This document shows positions 1 through 11,880 of a DNA stretch of 42,518 nucleotides, piece after piece (position 1 is the first letter of the stretch; the number at the start of each line of letters is the position of its first letter). The notes under the pieces are model-generated. The model worked only from the letters and a program-made list of their open reading frames with translations, was not told where the DNA came from and searched no databases. The stretch is from Erythrobacter sp. HI0063 (lineage in GTDB: Bacteria > Pseudomonadota > Alphaproteobacteria > Sphingomonadales > Sphingomonadaceae), in the NCBI RefSeq assembly GCF_001635685.1, contig NZ_LWFF01000110.1:72-42589 (forward strand), written 5' to 3'. A program made the translations under genes and the position numbers.

Positions 1-2369
1 TTAAGGAAGTCGACATAGGTCGGCTCACGCGGATCGACCGGCGTGCGCTGGCCGCCCAGAATGAAGCTTTGCGGCGAGTTCGGGCGGTTGATCAGCACGA
101 TGCGCGGCTCGGTCGGCATGGCCGCCATGCTGCCAAAGCTTTTGGTGCCCTTCGCCACATTCGGAGCCTGCCAATCGCCGAAGACGGCGTTCAGCGCGGA
201 GACGATCTCGTTCAACGGACGGTCGGAAACGACGAAGACCTGGCCGTTATCGGGCCGGATCCAGCGATCCTTGAAGCCGATAATATCGGCGCGCGTGATC
301 GACTCGACCGATTCCGTGGTGCCGCTGCCCGGGCCGCCATAGGGGTTGTCCGCCCCGTAGACGAGCGGTGCCAGTGCGCGCACCGCGATGTTTTGCGGCG
401 TGCGGAGTTCCTGCTGGATGCCCGTGAGCTGCTGATTGCGGACACGCTCGATCTCCGCCTCGGCGAAGGCCGGGTTGCGGATGATGTCGCTCATCAATTC
501 GAGCGAGGGCACCAGGTTCGCGGAGAGCGAGGACAGGGTGAAGCTCGACCGATCGGCCCCGCCACCCGTCGAGATGCTGGCCCCGAGCCGCTCGCGCGCT
601 TCGGCGATCTGCTGCGAGGTCATGGTGGTGGTGCCTTCGTCGAACAGGCCCAGCGCCAGCGATTCCAGCCCGCGCTTGCCGCGCGGATCGGCGGCGCTGC
701 CCGCATCGAAGGACATGGTGACATAGGTCGCGGGCACCGCGTCGCGCTGCGCGTAATTGAGGCGCATCCCATTGGCGAGCGTGACGTGCTGGACATCGGG
801 GAAGTCCAGTTCCGCCGTGCCGGAGATCGGCGGCTTGGGCCGGACCTTGGTGACGGTGATCTGCTCTTCGGCGGCCGCTTCTTCGGCAGCGGTCGGCTCG
901 GCGGCGACAGAGGCGGCTTCGGCGTATTTGCCTTCGCGCTCGCCCGGTTCGAGGACCAGAGTCATCGCCGGGCGGGTCATCCAGCGCTGCATCGCGGCCT
1001 GGACTTCACCCGGCGTCAGCGTGGCGAGGATTTCCAGCTGGTTGGCGAAATAATCGGGATCGTCGGCCAGCACTTCGCCCGATGCCAGCGTGACCGCCTT
1101 GCCACCGAAACCGCCGACCTGTTCGAGGCCCCGGATCGTGCTGGAGACAGTGCTGGTAGCAGCACGGCGCACTTCGTCTTCGGTCGGGCCGGTGCGGATG
1201 AAATCGGCGACCAGCTCGTTAAGGCGCTTTTCCACCAGCGCCGGATCGACGCCGGGACGGGCCGTGGCGCTGACATTCAGAATGCCGACGCGCTGGAAGC
1301 TGAAATTGCCCGCCGAAACGCTGACGGCCAGCTTCTCGTCACGCACCAGCGCTTGGTCGAGACGGCTGGAGGCGAGGCCGCCCAGGATCTGCGTCCCCAC
1401 GGTGAGCGCGGTCAGTTCGCGATCGAGCATACCGGGCGCGGTCCAGTATTTGGCGATATTGGTGGCCGCCACCTGATCCTTCATCACCGTGCGGACATCG
1501 GCGGGAAGCTCGGTGATTTCGGCCATCGCAGGCTCATTCACCGGGCCGCGCGCGATCGGGCCGAAATACTTCTCGACCATCGGGCGCGCCTGTTCGGGCG
1601 AGATGTCGCCGGCGAGGACCAGCGTGGCGTTGTTCGGGCCGTAATTGTCGCGGAACCAGTTCTGCACCGTATCCATCGTCGCCGCGTCGAGATCGGCCAT
1701 CGAACCGATCGGCGTGTGATCGTAGGGGTGGGGCGCGGGGAACAGCGTGTTGACGATCTCGTAGAAGACGAGCCCGCCCGGCTGGTTGTCGCCCTGGCGC
1801 TTCTCGTTCTGGACGACGCCGCGCTGGTTATCGAGCTTCGCTTGCGTCACCGCGCCGAGCAGGTAGCCCATGCGATCGCTTTCCAGCCAGAGCGCGCGTT
1901 CGAGAGCGGCGGTGGGGACGGTCTGGAAATAATTGGTGCGGTCGAAATTGGTGGTGCCGTTGTAATCGGTGGCGCCCATTTCCTGCAGGTACTGGAAATA
2001 ATCTTCCGGCGCGTTTTCCGATCCATTGAACATCAGATGTTCGAACAGGTGGGCAAAGCCGCTTTCGCCCTTGGGCTCGTCCTTCGAGCCGACATTGTAC
2101 CACACCGCGACCGCCACGATCGGTGCCTTGCGGTCGGTATGGACGATCACGTCGAGCCCGTTCTGAAGCGTGAACTTCTCGTACGGAATTTCTACCTCGT
2201 CGATCAGCGAGGCGAGCTCGGCAGGCTCCGCGGTGGTCATGTCGCCCGCATCGGCCATCGGTGTCGCGGCAGCGGGCGTGCTCGCCATGTCCATGTCGCT
2301 TGCAGTGGTGGTGCAGGCGGCGAGCACGAGCGATGCAGCGCCCGCGGCGAGAATGGATTTGATGCGCAT
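1..2369 (-). CDS. M16 family zinc metallopeptidase, lipoprotein (partial, C-terminus beyond window)
   Basis: Envelope-anchored insulinase-family (M16) peptidase that probably degrades peptides in the periplasm. The start at 2369 gives a lipoprotein signal peptide (lipobox LVLAAC, lipidated Cys19) and has GGGGA about seven bases upstream. The zinc motif HLFEH (His107, Glu110, His111) is intact in the first M16 domain, followed by the usual downstream Glu region (ALERALWLESDRM). A second M16 repeat begins after about residue 500 (LANGMRLNYAQR) and lacks an HxxEH motif, as expected for the inactive half. About 790 residues lie inside the window with no stop, so the gene runs off the left edge; two-domain relatives are usually around 950 residues. 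It lies 56 bases downstream of the acylase gene on the same strand and may be co-transcribed. The family is certain; the substrate is unknown. Confidence 0.93.
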   Translation of the reverse strand, partial: MRIKSILAAGAASLVLAACTTTASDMDMASTPAAATPMADAGDMTTAEPAELASLIDEVEIPYEKFTLQNGLDVIVHTDRKAPIVAVAVWYNVGSKDEPKGESGFAHLFEHLMFNGSENAPEDYFQYLQEMGATDYNGTTNFDRTNYFQTVPTAALERALWLESDRMGYLLGAVTQAKLDNQRGVVQNEKRQGDNQPGGLVFYEIVNTLFPAPHPYDHTPIGSMADLDAATMDTVQNWFRDNYGPNNATLVLAGDISPEQARPMVEKYFGPIARGPVNEPAMAEITELPADVRTVMKDQVAATNIAKYWTAPGMLDRELTALTVGTQILGGLASSRLDQALVRDEKLAVSVSAGNFSFQRVGILNVSATARPGVDPALVEKRLNELVADFIRTGPTEDEVRRAATSTVSSTIRGLEQVGGFGGKAVTLASGEVLADDPDYFANQLEILATLTPGEVQAAMQRWMTRPAMTLVLEPGEREGKYAEAASVAAEPTAAEEAAAEEQITVTKVRPKPPISGTAELDFPDVQHVTLANGMRLNYAQRDAVPATYVTMSFDAGSAADPRGKRGLESLALGLFDEGTTTMTSQQIAEARERLGASISTGGGADRSSFTLSSLSANLVPSLELMSDIIRNPAFAEAEIERVRNQQLTGIQQELRTPQNIAVRALAPLVYGADNPYGGPGSGTTESVESITRADIIGFKDRWIRPDNGQVFVVSDRPLNEIVSALNAVFGDWQAPNVAKGTKSFGSMAAMPTEPRIVLINRPNSPQSFILGGQRTPVDPREPTYVDFL

Positions 2370-2425
2370 GATTTTCCCCAAGGTTTTTCGTGTTCTAGTT
2401 GGCAGCGTGGTAAACAGGTATCGCG

Positions 2426-4678
2426 TCAGCGGGCATTCGTCACTCGCTTTCGAGACGCGGCATTCGCGAGGACATCCTCGCGCCAGAAATGCACCGGCTT
2501 CAAGCGGTGCTGGACGAACAGCGTAGCCTGGTCGGTGAAATGCACATTGCGGGGCCGCGTGGTCGCCGCGCCGAAGGGCTGGATCGATTCCGAACGGACT
2601 CGCCGCCCGTCCTGCCATTCGACGAACTGGATGAAGCTGTCCCCGTGACGCACGGCGAGCCGCCCGTCATCCGCGACATCCCAGGTGGTGGATGCCCGCA
2701 GCGTATCCGATCCTCCGTCCAGCGGCAGATCGACGGCATAGGGCCCCGGCCCCTGGCGCAGCCGAAGCAGATCGCCCATCGGCGGATCGATCCGCCCGAA
2801 ATGAGTCTGGAGATGCTCGACTGCCTCGGTCAGTTCCTCGCGCGCATCGGGCCAGGGATTGTTCTGGTATTCCGACGACATGAAATCGCGGACCAGCAGC
2901 AGGGCCAGGGCATCCGCGCTCCCGACATTGTCGGCGGTGAAATCCCAGGTCAGCAGCAGGTCGCGCGCCTTGGCCAGCTCGGGCGCATCCGACAGGTCGA
3001 GCGCCGCCATTTCCTCGAACATCCGCGCCAGATAGCCGGTCCGCTCGTAGCCCGTGTCGTATTTGATCTCCTCCAGCCGCGATCGGTCGATCAGGCTGGA
3101 TTCGCTCATCAGCTTCCAGGCCCTGCGCGACCGATTGGTCTGCTTGGTCTCGACGCCCAGTTCAGGTGCGAAATCGTCAGGCGACAGGTCGCTGCCCGGC
3201 CCGGCGGCGGTGTAGGGCGCATTATTCGCGTTGTAGAGCCAGCCGCTCGCCGGATTGAAATAGCGCGGCAGGCGGTCGTAGGCGACCGGCCCGGTCCAGA
3301 TCAGCGTGGGATCGTCACCGGGAAGGATGCTGCGCCAGTCCACGCCCGGCTTCCGGTCGGGCAGAGCGGCGTTGTAGATATAGGCGATATTGCCCTCGCG
3401 ATCGCCGTAGATGAAATTGGTGCTGGGGATGTCCATGCGCGCCAGCACGCTCTCCCATTCCTCGAAATCCTCTGCCTTGTTCAGCCGGTAATACGCATCG
3501 AGTTGGCCGAGATTGTCGATCCCGCCATAGCGGAAGGCGAAGACGCCCCTGTCGTTCTTGATGACCGGCCCGTGGACGCTGCGATAGACCGTGCGGCGGA
3601 TCGGCAGGACCATCGGACCCATCTTGACCGGGAGAGTGACGGTCTTCTCCTCGAGTTCGAGCCAGCGGTCGCCGAGGCGGTAGCGCGTGCCGCTATCGTC
3701 CATCACGAGCTCGTAGACATCGACCATGTCGGGCCGGTTGACCGTGTTGGTCCAGCCGAGATTCTCGTTATGGCCGAGGAAGGGAAACGGGCTGCCGGGG
3801 AAATTCGCGCCCGCATAATGCCAGCCTTCGCCGCTTTCGACGACCAGCTCGTACCAGGCGACGCCGCCCCGCCAGGGCTGGTGCGCATTGGAGACGAGCA
3901 GAGTGGGCCCACCCGATTTCTCCGGCGCGATGGCGAAGGCGTTGGAGCCCGCCAGCGCTCCGTCCCTGCCGAGGGGGAGGGGCGCGCGAGCGGGTTCGGG
4001 CCGGGCGGCGGCGCTGTGGTCCGCCGTATCCTCGATCACGCGGGCAGGCGGGATGCCGTCGTCTGCGGCAGTGGGATCGGGCACGATCGGCGGGCCGAAT
4101 TCCGGCCGCAAGTCCTCGCCCGCCACCAGCGGCCCGATGATATTGTTGAGCCCGAAGAAGAATGGCTGGCGCAGCGCGAAGCCTGCCGCCACGTCCGTTC
4201 CGTCGACGGGGAAGAGATTGGCGATCTTGAGTTCGTCCGGATGCGCGGCGGCGAACTGGTTGAGGCCGCTGGCATAGGCTTCGAACAGGGCACGCGTATC
4301 TGCGGGAAGGTCGGGATAGCGCCGCTCCGCCGTGCCGCGCGCGTCGAGGAGGTGATAGACGTAATCGACCTGCGCCCCGTCCTCTCCCGCGATCGCACCA
4401 TAGCGGCCGCGGCTCATCGCCATCACATCCTGCAGCGTGAAGAAATCGTCCTCTGCATGGGCGATGGCCACCCCATAGGCTACGTCGGCATCGGTCTCGC
4501 CGTAGATATGCGGCACACCGAATTCGTCGCGGATGATTTCCGCGCTGTAGATCCGGCCGGACGAGCTGCCGCTGGTATCCTGCCGGGCGAAGAAAGGCTC
4601 CCACGTAGCCAGAGCGACGAAAGCCGCCATCAGCAAAACCAGCAGGACAAAGCCGACGCGCGGCAACCATCTTTTCAT
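2426..4678 (-). CDS. penicillin acylase family protein (Ntn-hydrolase amidohydrolase)
   Basis: Protein of 750 residues of the penicillin G acylase / acyl-homoserine-lactone acylase family, which hydrolyse amide bonds of acylated small molecules in the periplasm. An N-terminal signal anchor (residues 8-25) is followed by the alpha-subunit signature EIIRDEFGVPHIYGETDADV. The autocatalytic cleavage site is visible as AGSNAFAIAP, with Ser245 as the expected N-terminal nucleophile of the beta subunit. Further family blocks include NAHQPW, FPGSPFPFLGHNENLGWTNT and the C-terminal SGGSDTLRAS-like region (here DGGSDTLRAS). I chose the ATG at 4678 over an upstream in-frame ATG at 4726 because GGAGA stands about nine bases before it and the hydrophobic segment then follows directly. 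The substrate (beta-lactam, AHL or acyl-peptide) cannot be told from sequence. Confidence 0.9.
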   Translation of the reverse strand: MKRWLPRVGFVLLVLLMAAFVALATWEPFFARQDTSGSSSGRIYSAEIIRDEFGVPHIYGETDADVAYGVAIAHAEDDFFTLQDVMAMSRGRYGAIAGEDGAQVDYVYHLLDARGTAERRYPDLPADTRALFEAYASGLNQFAAAHPDELKIANLFPVDGTDVAAGFALRQPFFFGLNNIIGPLVAGEDLRPEFGPPIVPDPTAADDGIPPARVIEDTADHSAAARPEPARAPLPLGRDGALAGSNAFAIAPEKSGGPTLLVSNAHQPWRGGVAWYELVVESGEGWHYAGANFPGSPFPFLGHNENLGWTNTVNRPDMVDVYELVMDDSGTRYRLGDRWLELEEKTVTLPVKMGPMVLPIRRTVYRSVHGPVIKNDRGVFAFRYGGIDNLGQLDAYYRLNKAEDFEEWESVLARMDIPSTNFIYGDREGNIAYIYNAALPDRKPGVDWRSILPGDDPTLIWTGPVAYDRLPRYFNPASGWLYNANNAPYTAAGPGSDLSPDDFAPELGVETKQTNRSRRAWKLMSESSLIDRSRLEEIKYDTGYERTGYLARMFEEMAALDLSDAPELAKARDLLLTWDFTADNVGSADALALLLVRDFMSSEYQNNPWPDAREELTEAVEHLQTHFGRIDPPMGDLLRLRQGPGPYAVDLPLDGGSDTLRASTTWDVADDGRLAVRHGDSFIQFVEWQDGRRVRSESIQPFGAATTRPRNVHFTDQATLFVQHRLKPVHFWREDVLANAASRKRVTNAR

Positions 4679-4828
4679 CGCATATCTCTCCCGCGCTCTG
4701 CCTAGACGCGCGGAGCGCAGGAACAAGCCCGGTGCCGGAAAATTTTCGCCCGAGGGACTGTCCAGCCGAAGCGCAGGTTCTATATTCGACTAACACACCC
4801 CCTGTGGCCTGGAAATATACAGACCACA

Positions 4829-4856
4829 CTTGTGTTGCGGAATGGCAACACCATAT
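4829..4856 (+). promoter_or_regulatory. candidate RpoH (sigma-32) promoter of clpB
   Basis: CTTGTG at 4829-4834, preceded by CCACA, is followed after 14 bases by CACCATAT at 4849-4856. This resembles the heat-shock sigma-32 consensus (CTTGAA, 13-15 bases, CCCCATnT) in both boxes and in spacing. It lies 33 bases upstream of the clpB start codon, where a heat-shock promoter would be expected. It was found by eye and is not experimentally supported. Confidence 0.55.
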
Positions 4857-4888
4857 CGTTCGGGACACAGCATCAAAGGTAGCCGCCC

Positions 4889-7468
<2,580 letters not shown>

Positions 7469-7518
7469 AACGCCTGACGTTCCGACCATCACGCCCTCGA
7501 CTGCGTAAGCAATAACGA

Positions 7519-7548
7519 AAAAGGGCCCCGGTCTCCCGGGGCCCTTTT
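7519..7548. terminator. bidirectional rho-independent terminator between clpB and the TonB receptor gene
   Basis: A perfect 13-base-pair stem (arms 7519-7531 and 7536-7548) with a TCTC loop and GC-rich core GGGCCCCGG. It ends in T-rich sequence on the plus strand and, because the arms begin with A-runs, also on the minus strand. It lies between convergent genes and can stop transcription from both. Confidence 0.85.
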
Positions 7549-7575
7549 GGTTTTGAGCGGATCTCTCCGGCTGAC

Positions 7576-10500
7576 TTAGAAGTCGGCGGTGATCCCGGCA
7601 TAGAAGTACCGACCGGTATTGCTGAAGATACCCGATCCAGCGCCTGCGCCCGTCAGGCCGAAGGGCGGGAGTTCGTCGGTCAGGTTGTCGACACCGGCGT
7701 AGAAGGTGAACTCTTCATTCACGTCGTAACCGAAGCGAATGTCGTGGAACGCCTTGACCGGATACTTGCGCTCAGCCGTGAAGTCCGGATTGGCCGGCGG
7801 CGCCGTCACCAATTCGCCGACCGTACAGCTAGTGGTGGTGCGCGGTATTACGCCGCCACCGGCACCGTCCGAAATACATTCCGTGGTGTACGGGATGTAG
7901 TTTTCGGCAGCTCCGATGTACTGCGAGTCGATCCAGCGCCAGCTATAGCTGAACGAGATCGGTCCGGTCTGATACGACGCGTTGAAGTTGAACTGCCACT
8001 CCGGATCGCCGAGTTCGCCTTTGACGATATTCGGCAGATCGGGATTGTCGACGTCGAGGAAATTCGTCCGGTCGATGACGTGGGTGGCCAAGACGCGGAA
8101 GCTGATCCGATCGTCATTGTCGAACGTCTTCGTGTACCGAACGTCGAAGTCGATGCCTTCGGCGGTCAGGTTCGCGTAGTTGATCGGCGCGATGTTGATC
8201 GCATTGGTGTTCGCAAGCGAGCCATCGGGCAGACGCGGAGCGATCAGCGGGCAGAACCGGTTGTCCAGCGACGGCGCATCGAAACAGTTGGTCAGGATCT
8301 GCTGACCGCTGATGTTCGCGATGACGCTTTCCACCTCGATATTGTAGTAATCGACCGAGGCGGTGAACCCGGGAAGGAAGTCCGGCTGGAAGATCGCACC
8401 GATGGTGTAGCTGTCCGACTTTTCCGCTTCGAGCAGATCGTTACCGCCCTGGAGCACGGAACGGTTGCCCGTCACCGGATCCTGGAACCCGACCGGAACA
8501 CCGGCGGCGCGGCAGTTAGCTTCGCGGGTGGCGGTGCCGTTCTGGATGTTGTCGGCGTCGCAGGGATCGTTCAGGAATAGAAAGTTTTCCGTCGGCGGCG
8601 AGAACAAATTGCTCAGAGTCGGCGAGCGAACCGCACGCGAATAGTTCGCGCGCAGACGCAGCGAGTCGACCGGCTCCCAGACGAGGTTGCCGTTATAGGC
8701 CCAGACACCACCGGTGTTGCCGGCACCCGAATTGTAGTCCGAGTAACGAGCGGCTGCGGAAACGGTCAGTTCGTTGAAGAACGGAACGTTGGCAAGCAGC
8801 GGCAGGCTGAGTTCGCCGAACACTTCGAACACTTCGAGTGCCGGAGGATCGAACACCTGGAACGCGTTGAAGAACGTCGCCCCGCTCGCCGACAGTTCGT
8901 CGGGCTCGGAGAAGGCTTCTTCACGGCGCCATTCGGTGCCGAGAACCGCGCCGATTGGCCCGCCGGGAAGTTCGAAGAACGAAGAGCTGTCCGAGCTGAT
9001 ATAGGCGAGCGCGTTGTACTGTTCCGCACGCTCACTCAGCCCAGCGTCGACAAGAATGTAATCGAGCGCGGCCTGGCTCGGAGCACCGGCACCGAGGACA
9101 TTGAGCGGCGAACAGGCCGGATCGTCATTGCTGGGATCGGCGTCCGCATTGATACGGCAGACAATCTGGCCCGACGGGGCACGCACGGCGTCGAGAGCAT
9201 TACGGGTGTTCTGGTAGATGATCTGGTTCTGAGCGAGGAGCTCGCTTTCGAACCGACCGTAATTGAACGAAACATCGTACCGCGTGTTGGCCGCGATATC
9301 GCCTTCGACACCGGCAACCACACGATAGGTTTCGCGCACGACGCTGTCATTGCGGGTGCCGAAATCGCTGTTGTTGCGATTGATGAAGAAGCCTTGCGAT
9401 GCCGCTGTCAAACCACCTGCACCGAATGCCCGGAGCAGTTCACCCTGAACGTTGTTCCGGATCACCGCCGCATCGGCCGGGTTCAGATACGGATTGTCGA
9501 AGCGGATGAAGAAGGGCGGGGAGGTCAGGCCGTTCGTACAGCTGGGATCGAGGCCCGACAGGCCGTTCAGGCCGCCACAGAAGCTGTTGAAGAAGGTCGG
9601 CGTACCCTGGCCGAGGGCTTCGATGCGAGCATATTTCGCTTCGAGGTAGGGGCGGAACGCATCGCTGACATCGAAATGGGTGAGCAGATTGATGTTGTAG
9701 CGTTCGATGTCGGGAATAAGCGAACCGTCCGAGAGAGTGGAACCGGTCCCGCCTTGCGTGAAGCTACCGAAAATCGGGCCATTGGTCTCGTAGAAGAGAC
9801 GGCCGTCTTGACCGAAGCGATACCGTCCGAAGGAATTGCCGGTCGGGCAGCTGGTGGGCTGACGAGCTTCGAAGCCGCGACGACAGAACGAAGCGACCGT
9901 ACCGCCTTCGGAGATGAAGTCATACACCAGACGATCGGCGAGGATCGTGTCGGGGTTGCCGTCCGAATTGGTCAGTTCGGTGTCGCTATCGACCGTGATG
10001 AAGGACCGGAAACCCCGTCCGAAGCCCGAAATTTCGGGGCGCTGCGAATTCAGGACGCTTTCGATCTTGCTGTATTCGCCGACGAGGGCGATGTTGCCGC
10101 GACCGTCCGCGAAATTGCGACCGAAGGCGAGGCTGGTGGAATACCGGCCATTGTCGCCACGCTCGGAAATGCCGGCCTGGGCGTTCAGTTCAAGGCCTTC
10201 GAAATCGCGCTTGAGAATGAAGTTCACCACCCCGGCGATGGCGTCCGAACCGTACACGGCCGAAGAGCCACCCGTGATGATGTCGGTCCGCTCGAGCAGT
10301 TCGAAGGGAATGGTGTTGACGTCGACCTGGAAGTCGCCCGCGCTCGACGTGACGTGGCGACGACCGTTGACGAGGACCAGCGTGCGGCTCGTTCCAAGGC
10401 CGCGAAGATCGAGGAAGTTCACACCGGTCGTGCCGATGAAGCGCTGCGAGTTCGACGAGGAGAACGTTGAACGCAGCGAGGGAAGGTCGTTCAGCGCGTC

Positions 10501-10812
10501 GCCGAGCGAGATGGCGCCATCGTCGAGGATTTCCGACGCCTCGACCGAGGTGACGGGAACCGGCGAGTCGAGGTTCGGCCGCGCGATACGCGTACCGGAC
10601 ACGATGATCAGACCGCTGCTCGTCGCGCCCGCACCGGCATCGGCGGACGGATCGCATTCGCCATCATTGTCCACATCGGCGCAATCCGGAGTGACGGTAC
10701 CGTCGTCTTCGGCATTCTGGGCGAATGCAGGTGTGGAAAGGGCTAGTGCGGCAAAACTTGCGCCCGCGCAAAGAAGGGCGCGGCCTCGCGCGGTGGCGAA
10801 GGTGGTTTTCAT
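7576..10812 (-). CDS. TonB-dependent outer-membrane receptor
   Basis: Large 1078-residue outer-membrane beta-barrel importer energised by TonB-ExbBD. Signal peptide 1-31 ends ALSTPAFAQ. A TonB-box-like segment with plug start is GLIIVSGTRIARPN (about 68-81), followed by the plug domain with LDLRGLGTSRTLVLVNGRRHV and the conserved ITGGSSAVYGSDAIAGVVNF block. The rest reads as amphipathic strands ending in Phe (FYAGITADF), the usual barrel signal for BAM. Between signal peptide and plug lies an unusual acidic, Cys-containing stretch (CADVDNDGECDP). AGGGGAT precedes the ATG. The family with RNLDSPVPVTSV-like plug starts is abundant in Sphingomonadales and Caulobacterales; its ligand (siderophore, glycan, peptide) is not predictable here. 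No riboswitch was recognised upstream. Confidence 0.94.
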   Translation of the reverse strand: MKTTFATARGRALLCAGASFAALALSTPAFAQNAEDDGTVTPDCADVDNDGECDPSADAGAGATSSGLIIVSGTRIARPNLDSPVPVTSVEASEILDDGAISLGDALNDLPSLRSTFSSSNSQRFIGTTGVNFLDLRGLGTSRTLVLVNGRRHVTSSAGDFQVDVNTIPFELLERTDIITGGSSAVYGSDAIAGVVNFILKRDFEGLELNAQAGISERGDNGRYSTSLAFGRNFADGRGNIALVGEYSKIESVLNSQRPEISGFGRGFRSFITVDSDTELTNSDGNPDTILADRLVYDFISEGGTVASFCRRGFEARQPTSCPTGNSFGRYRFGQDGRLFYETNGPIFGSFTQGGTGSTLSDGSLIPDIERYNINLLTHFDVSDAFRPYLEAKYARIEALGQGTPTFFNSFCGGLNGLSGLDPSCTNGLTSPPFFIRFDNPYLNPADAAVIRNNVQGELLRAFGAGGLTAASQGFFINRNNSDFGTRNDSVVRETYRVVAGVEGDIAANTRYDVSFNYGRFESELLAQNQIIYQNTRNALDAVRAPSGQIVCRINADADPSNDDPACSPLNVLGAGAPSQAALDYILVDAGLSERAEQYNALAYISSDSSSFFELPGGPIGAVLGTEWRREEAFSEPDELSASGATFFNAFQVFDPPALEVFEVFGELSLPLLANVPFFNELTVSAAARYSDYNSGAGNTGGVWAYNGNLVWEPVDSLRLRANYSRAVRSPTLSNLFSPPTENFLFLNDPCDADNIQNGTATREANCRAAGVPVGFQDPVTGNRSVLQGGNDLLEAEKSDSYTIGAIFQPDFLPGFTASVDYYNIEVESVIANISGQQILTNCFDAPSLDNRFCPLIAPRLPDGSLANTNAINIAPINYANLTAEGIDFDVRYTKTFDNDDRISFRVLATHVIDRTNFLDVDNPDLPNIVKGELGDPEWQFNFNASYQTGPISFSYSWRWIDSQYIGAAENYIPYTTECISDGAGGGVIPRTTTSCTVGELVTAPPANPDFTAERKYPVKAFHDIRFGYDVNEEFTFYAGVDNLTDELPPFGLTGAGAGSGIFSNTGRYFYAGITADF

Positions 10813-10924
10813 CTGGATTATCCCCTACAAGAAGGTCGGTCTGCTCCGACCCGCCTGAGGACACAAGCATAGAGGCGAGAGGCAAGGCAAGCGCGGCGGT
10901 GATGAATGCTGCATGACCGGCATG

Positions 10925-10953
10925 ATTGCACGGTATCAGTAACACAATTGCAA
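10925..10953 (-). promoter_or_regulatory. candidate sigma-70-type promoter of the minus-strand TonB receptor
   Basis: Read on the minus strand, TTGCAA (10953-10948) and TGCAAT (10930-10925) are separated by exactly 17 bases, each matching four of six consensus positions. The site lies about 110 bases upstream of the receptor start and implies a leader of roughly 100 bases. Found by eye. Confidence 0.35.
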
Positions 10954-11036
10954 CACCCTTGCGTGGCGCTTGCTGAAATACCGGATCGCTGCACAGGCTG
11001 ATCCGTTGCCCAGCCCTCTATCGGACGGGGGCGCGT

Positions 11037-11621
11037 TCATTCCACGCGCTTCCCCTTCACGCCGATCTGGCCAGCGATTCGAATGAAGAAGGATCCAAGC
11101 GAGGCCTTCTTAAGCACGATCTCGTCTCCCGGCCTGGGCATGCGAAGGCGCGAAGGAGCGCTGTCGATTTGCCAGACGCTTCCTTCCTCGATCTTGATCC
11201 GGTAGCCGTTGCGACCATAGCGGCTGACCCCGGTTATCGTCGATTCCAGCATGTCGATTTCATCGTCATTCCCGCTGCCGAAGATGTCGAGTTTGGGCAG
11301 GGTGAAGCCGAACAGGCCGCGCCGAGTCTGCTGGATCTCCTCGCGATCGACGAGGCGCACCTCGCCGCTGTCACGCGCCTCGACGAGCGTAGCCGAAGCA
11401 CGGTCGAAGCATGCGAGGCGCTCCGCCGGCACCGCTATCGAGCGACAGGCTTGCAGTTCTGCGAGCAAATCCTTCTCTCCAGTGCCATCTTGAGCTGCGA
11501 TCGGCGAGGCGAAAGCGAGGCTGGCGAATAGAAGCATCGCCGCGGCAGAACGTGTGCTGGGTCGCGAAAGGATGAGAGAGGGTTCGGTGCTTTCGGCTGC
11601 GACGTTCATGGCGCGGGTCAT
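11037..11621 (-). CDS. secreted protein of unknown function with a C(x)n-RLACFD motif
   Basis: I do not recognise a characterised function. The start at 11621 (MTRAMN) has GGAG eight bases upstream; the open frame continues further 5' but with an unlikely, His/Arg-rich sequence. The 194-residue protein has an Arg-containing n-region, a hydrophobic core AAAMLLFASLAFASPIAAQ and a likely cleavage after AQ, so it should be exported. The mature part begins with a helix LLAELQACRSIAVPAERLACFDRA, a two-cysteine pattern also met in small periplasmic proteins of many Proteobacteria (for example VasI-like proteins), then a beta-rich C-terminal half (GRNGYRIKIEEGSVWQID...GDEIVLKKA...GSFFIRIAGQ) that looks like a compact barrel or OB/SH3-like fold. 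It sits between two receptor genes and is divergent from the second. Confidence 0.75.
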   Translation of the reverse strand: MTRAMNVAAESTEPSLILSRPSTRSAAAMLLFASLAFASPIAAQDGTGEKDLLAELQACRSIAVPAERLACFDRASATLVEARDSGEVRLVDREEIQQTRRGLFGFTLPKLDIFGSGNDDEIDMLESTITGVSRYGRNGYRIKIEEGSVWQIDSAPSRLRMPRPGDEIVLKKASLGSFFIRIAGQIGVKGKRVE

Positions 11622-11880
11622 TCGTAAATCTCCATCAGAGCTGTAACGCCTTAAATGCTTTTCTAAAATTCGACTATGCCTATCCCCGGCGACCTCGGAG
11701 AGGGGGTGCAGTCGGTGTCTCTCGAATGTCACACTCGAAAGCTTCCGCATCTGCGAAGGTGTGGGATGCATTGCCCGATACGAGCGCCTTATCATAGAGG
11801 GCCCCTATTCGGACACATGTCTGAATCCGTTTTCATGCGATCGGGACGCCCTCCGGCCTCCCGCATATGAGGGGATTGCA

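Noticed and set aside
69..2648. Long plus-strand open frame antisense to the M16 peptidase
   Set aside because: Composition is Arg/His/Gly/Asp-rich without any recognisable domain, while the minus strand encodes a clear M16 peptidase. It is a GC-rich shadow frame.
2489..4705. Long plus-strand open frame antisense to the acylase
   Set aside because: The minus strand carries all penicillin-acylase motifs; the antisense text has no family features or credible ribosome-binding site.
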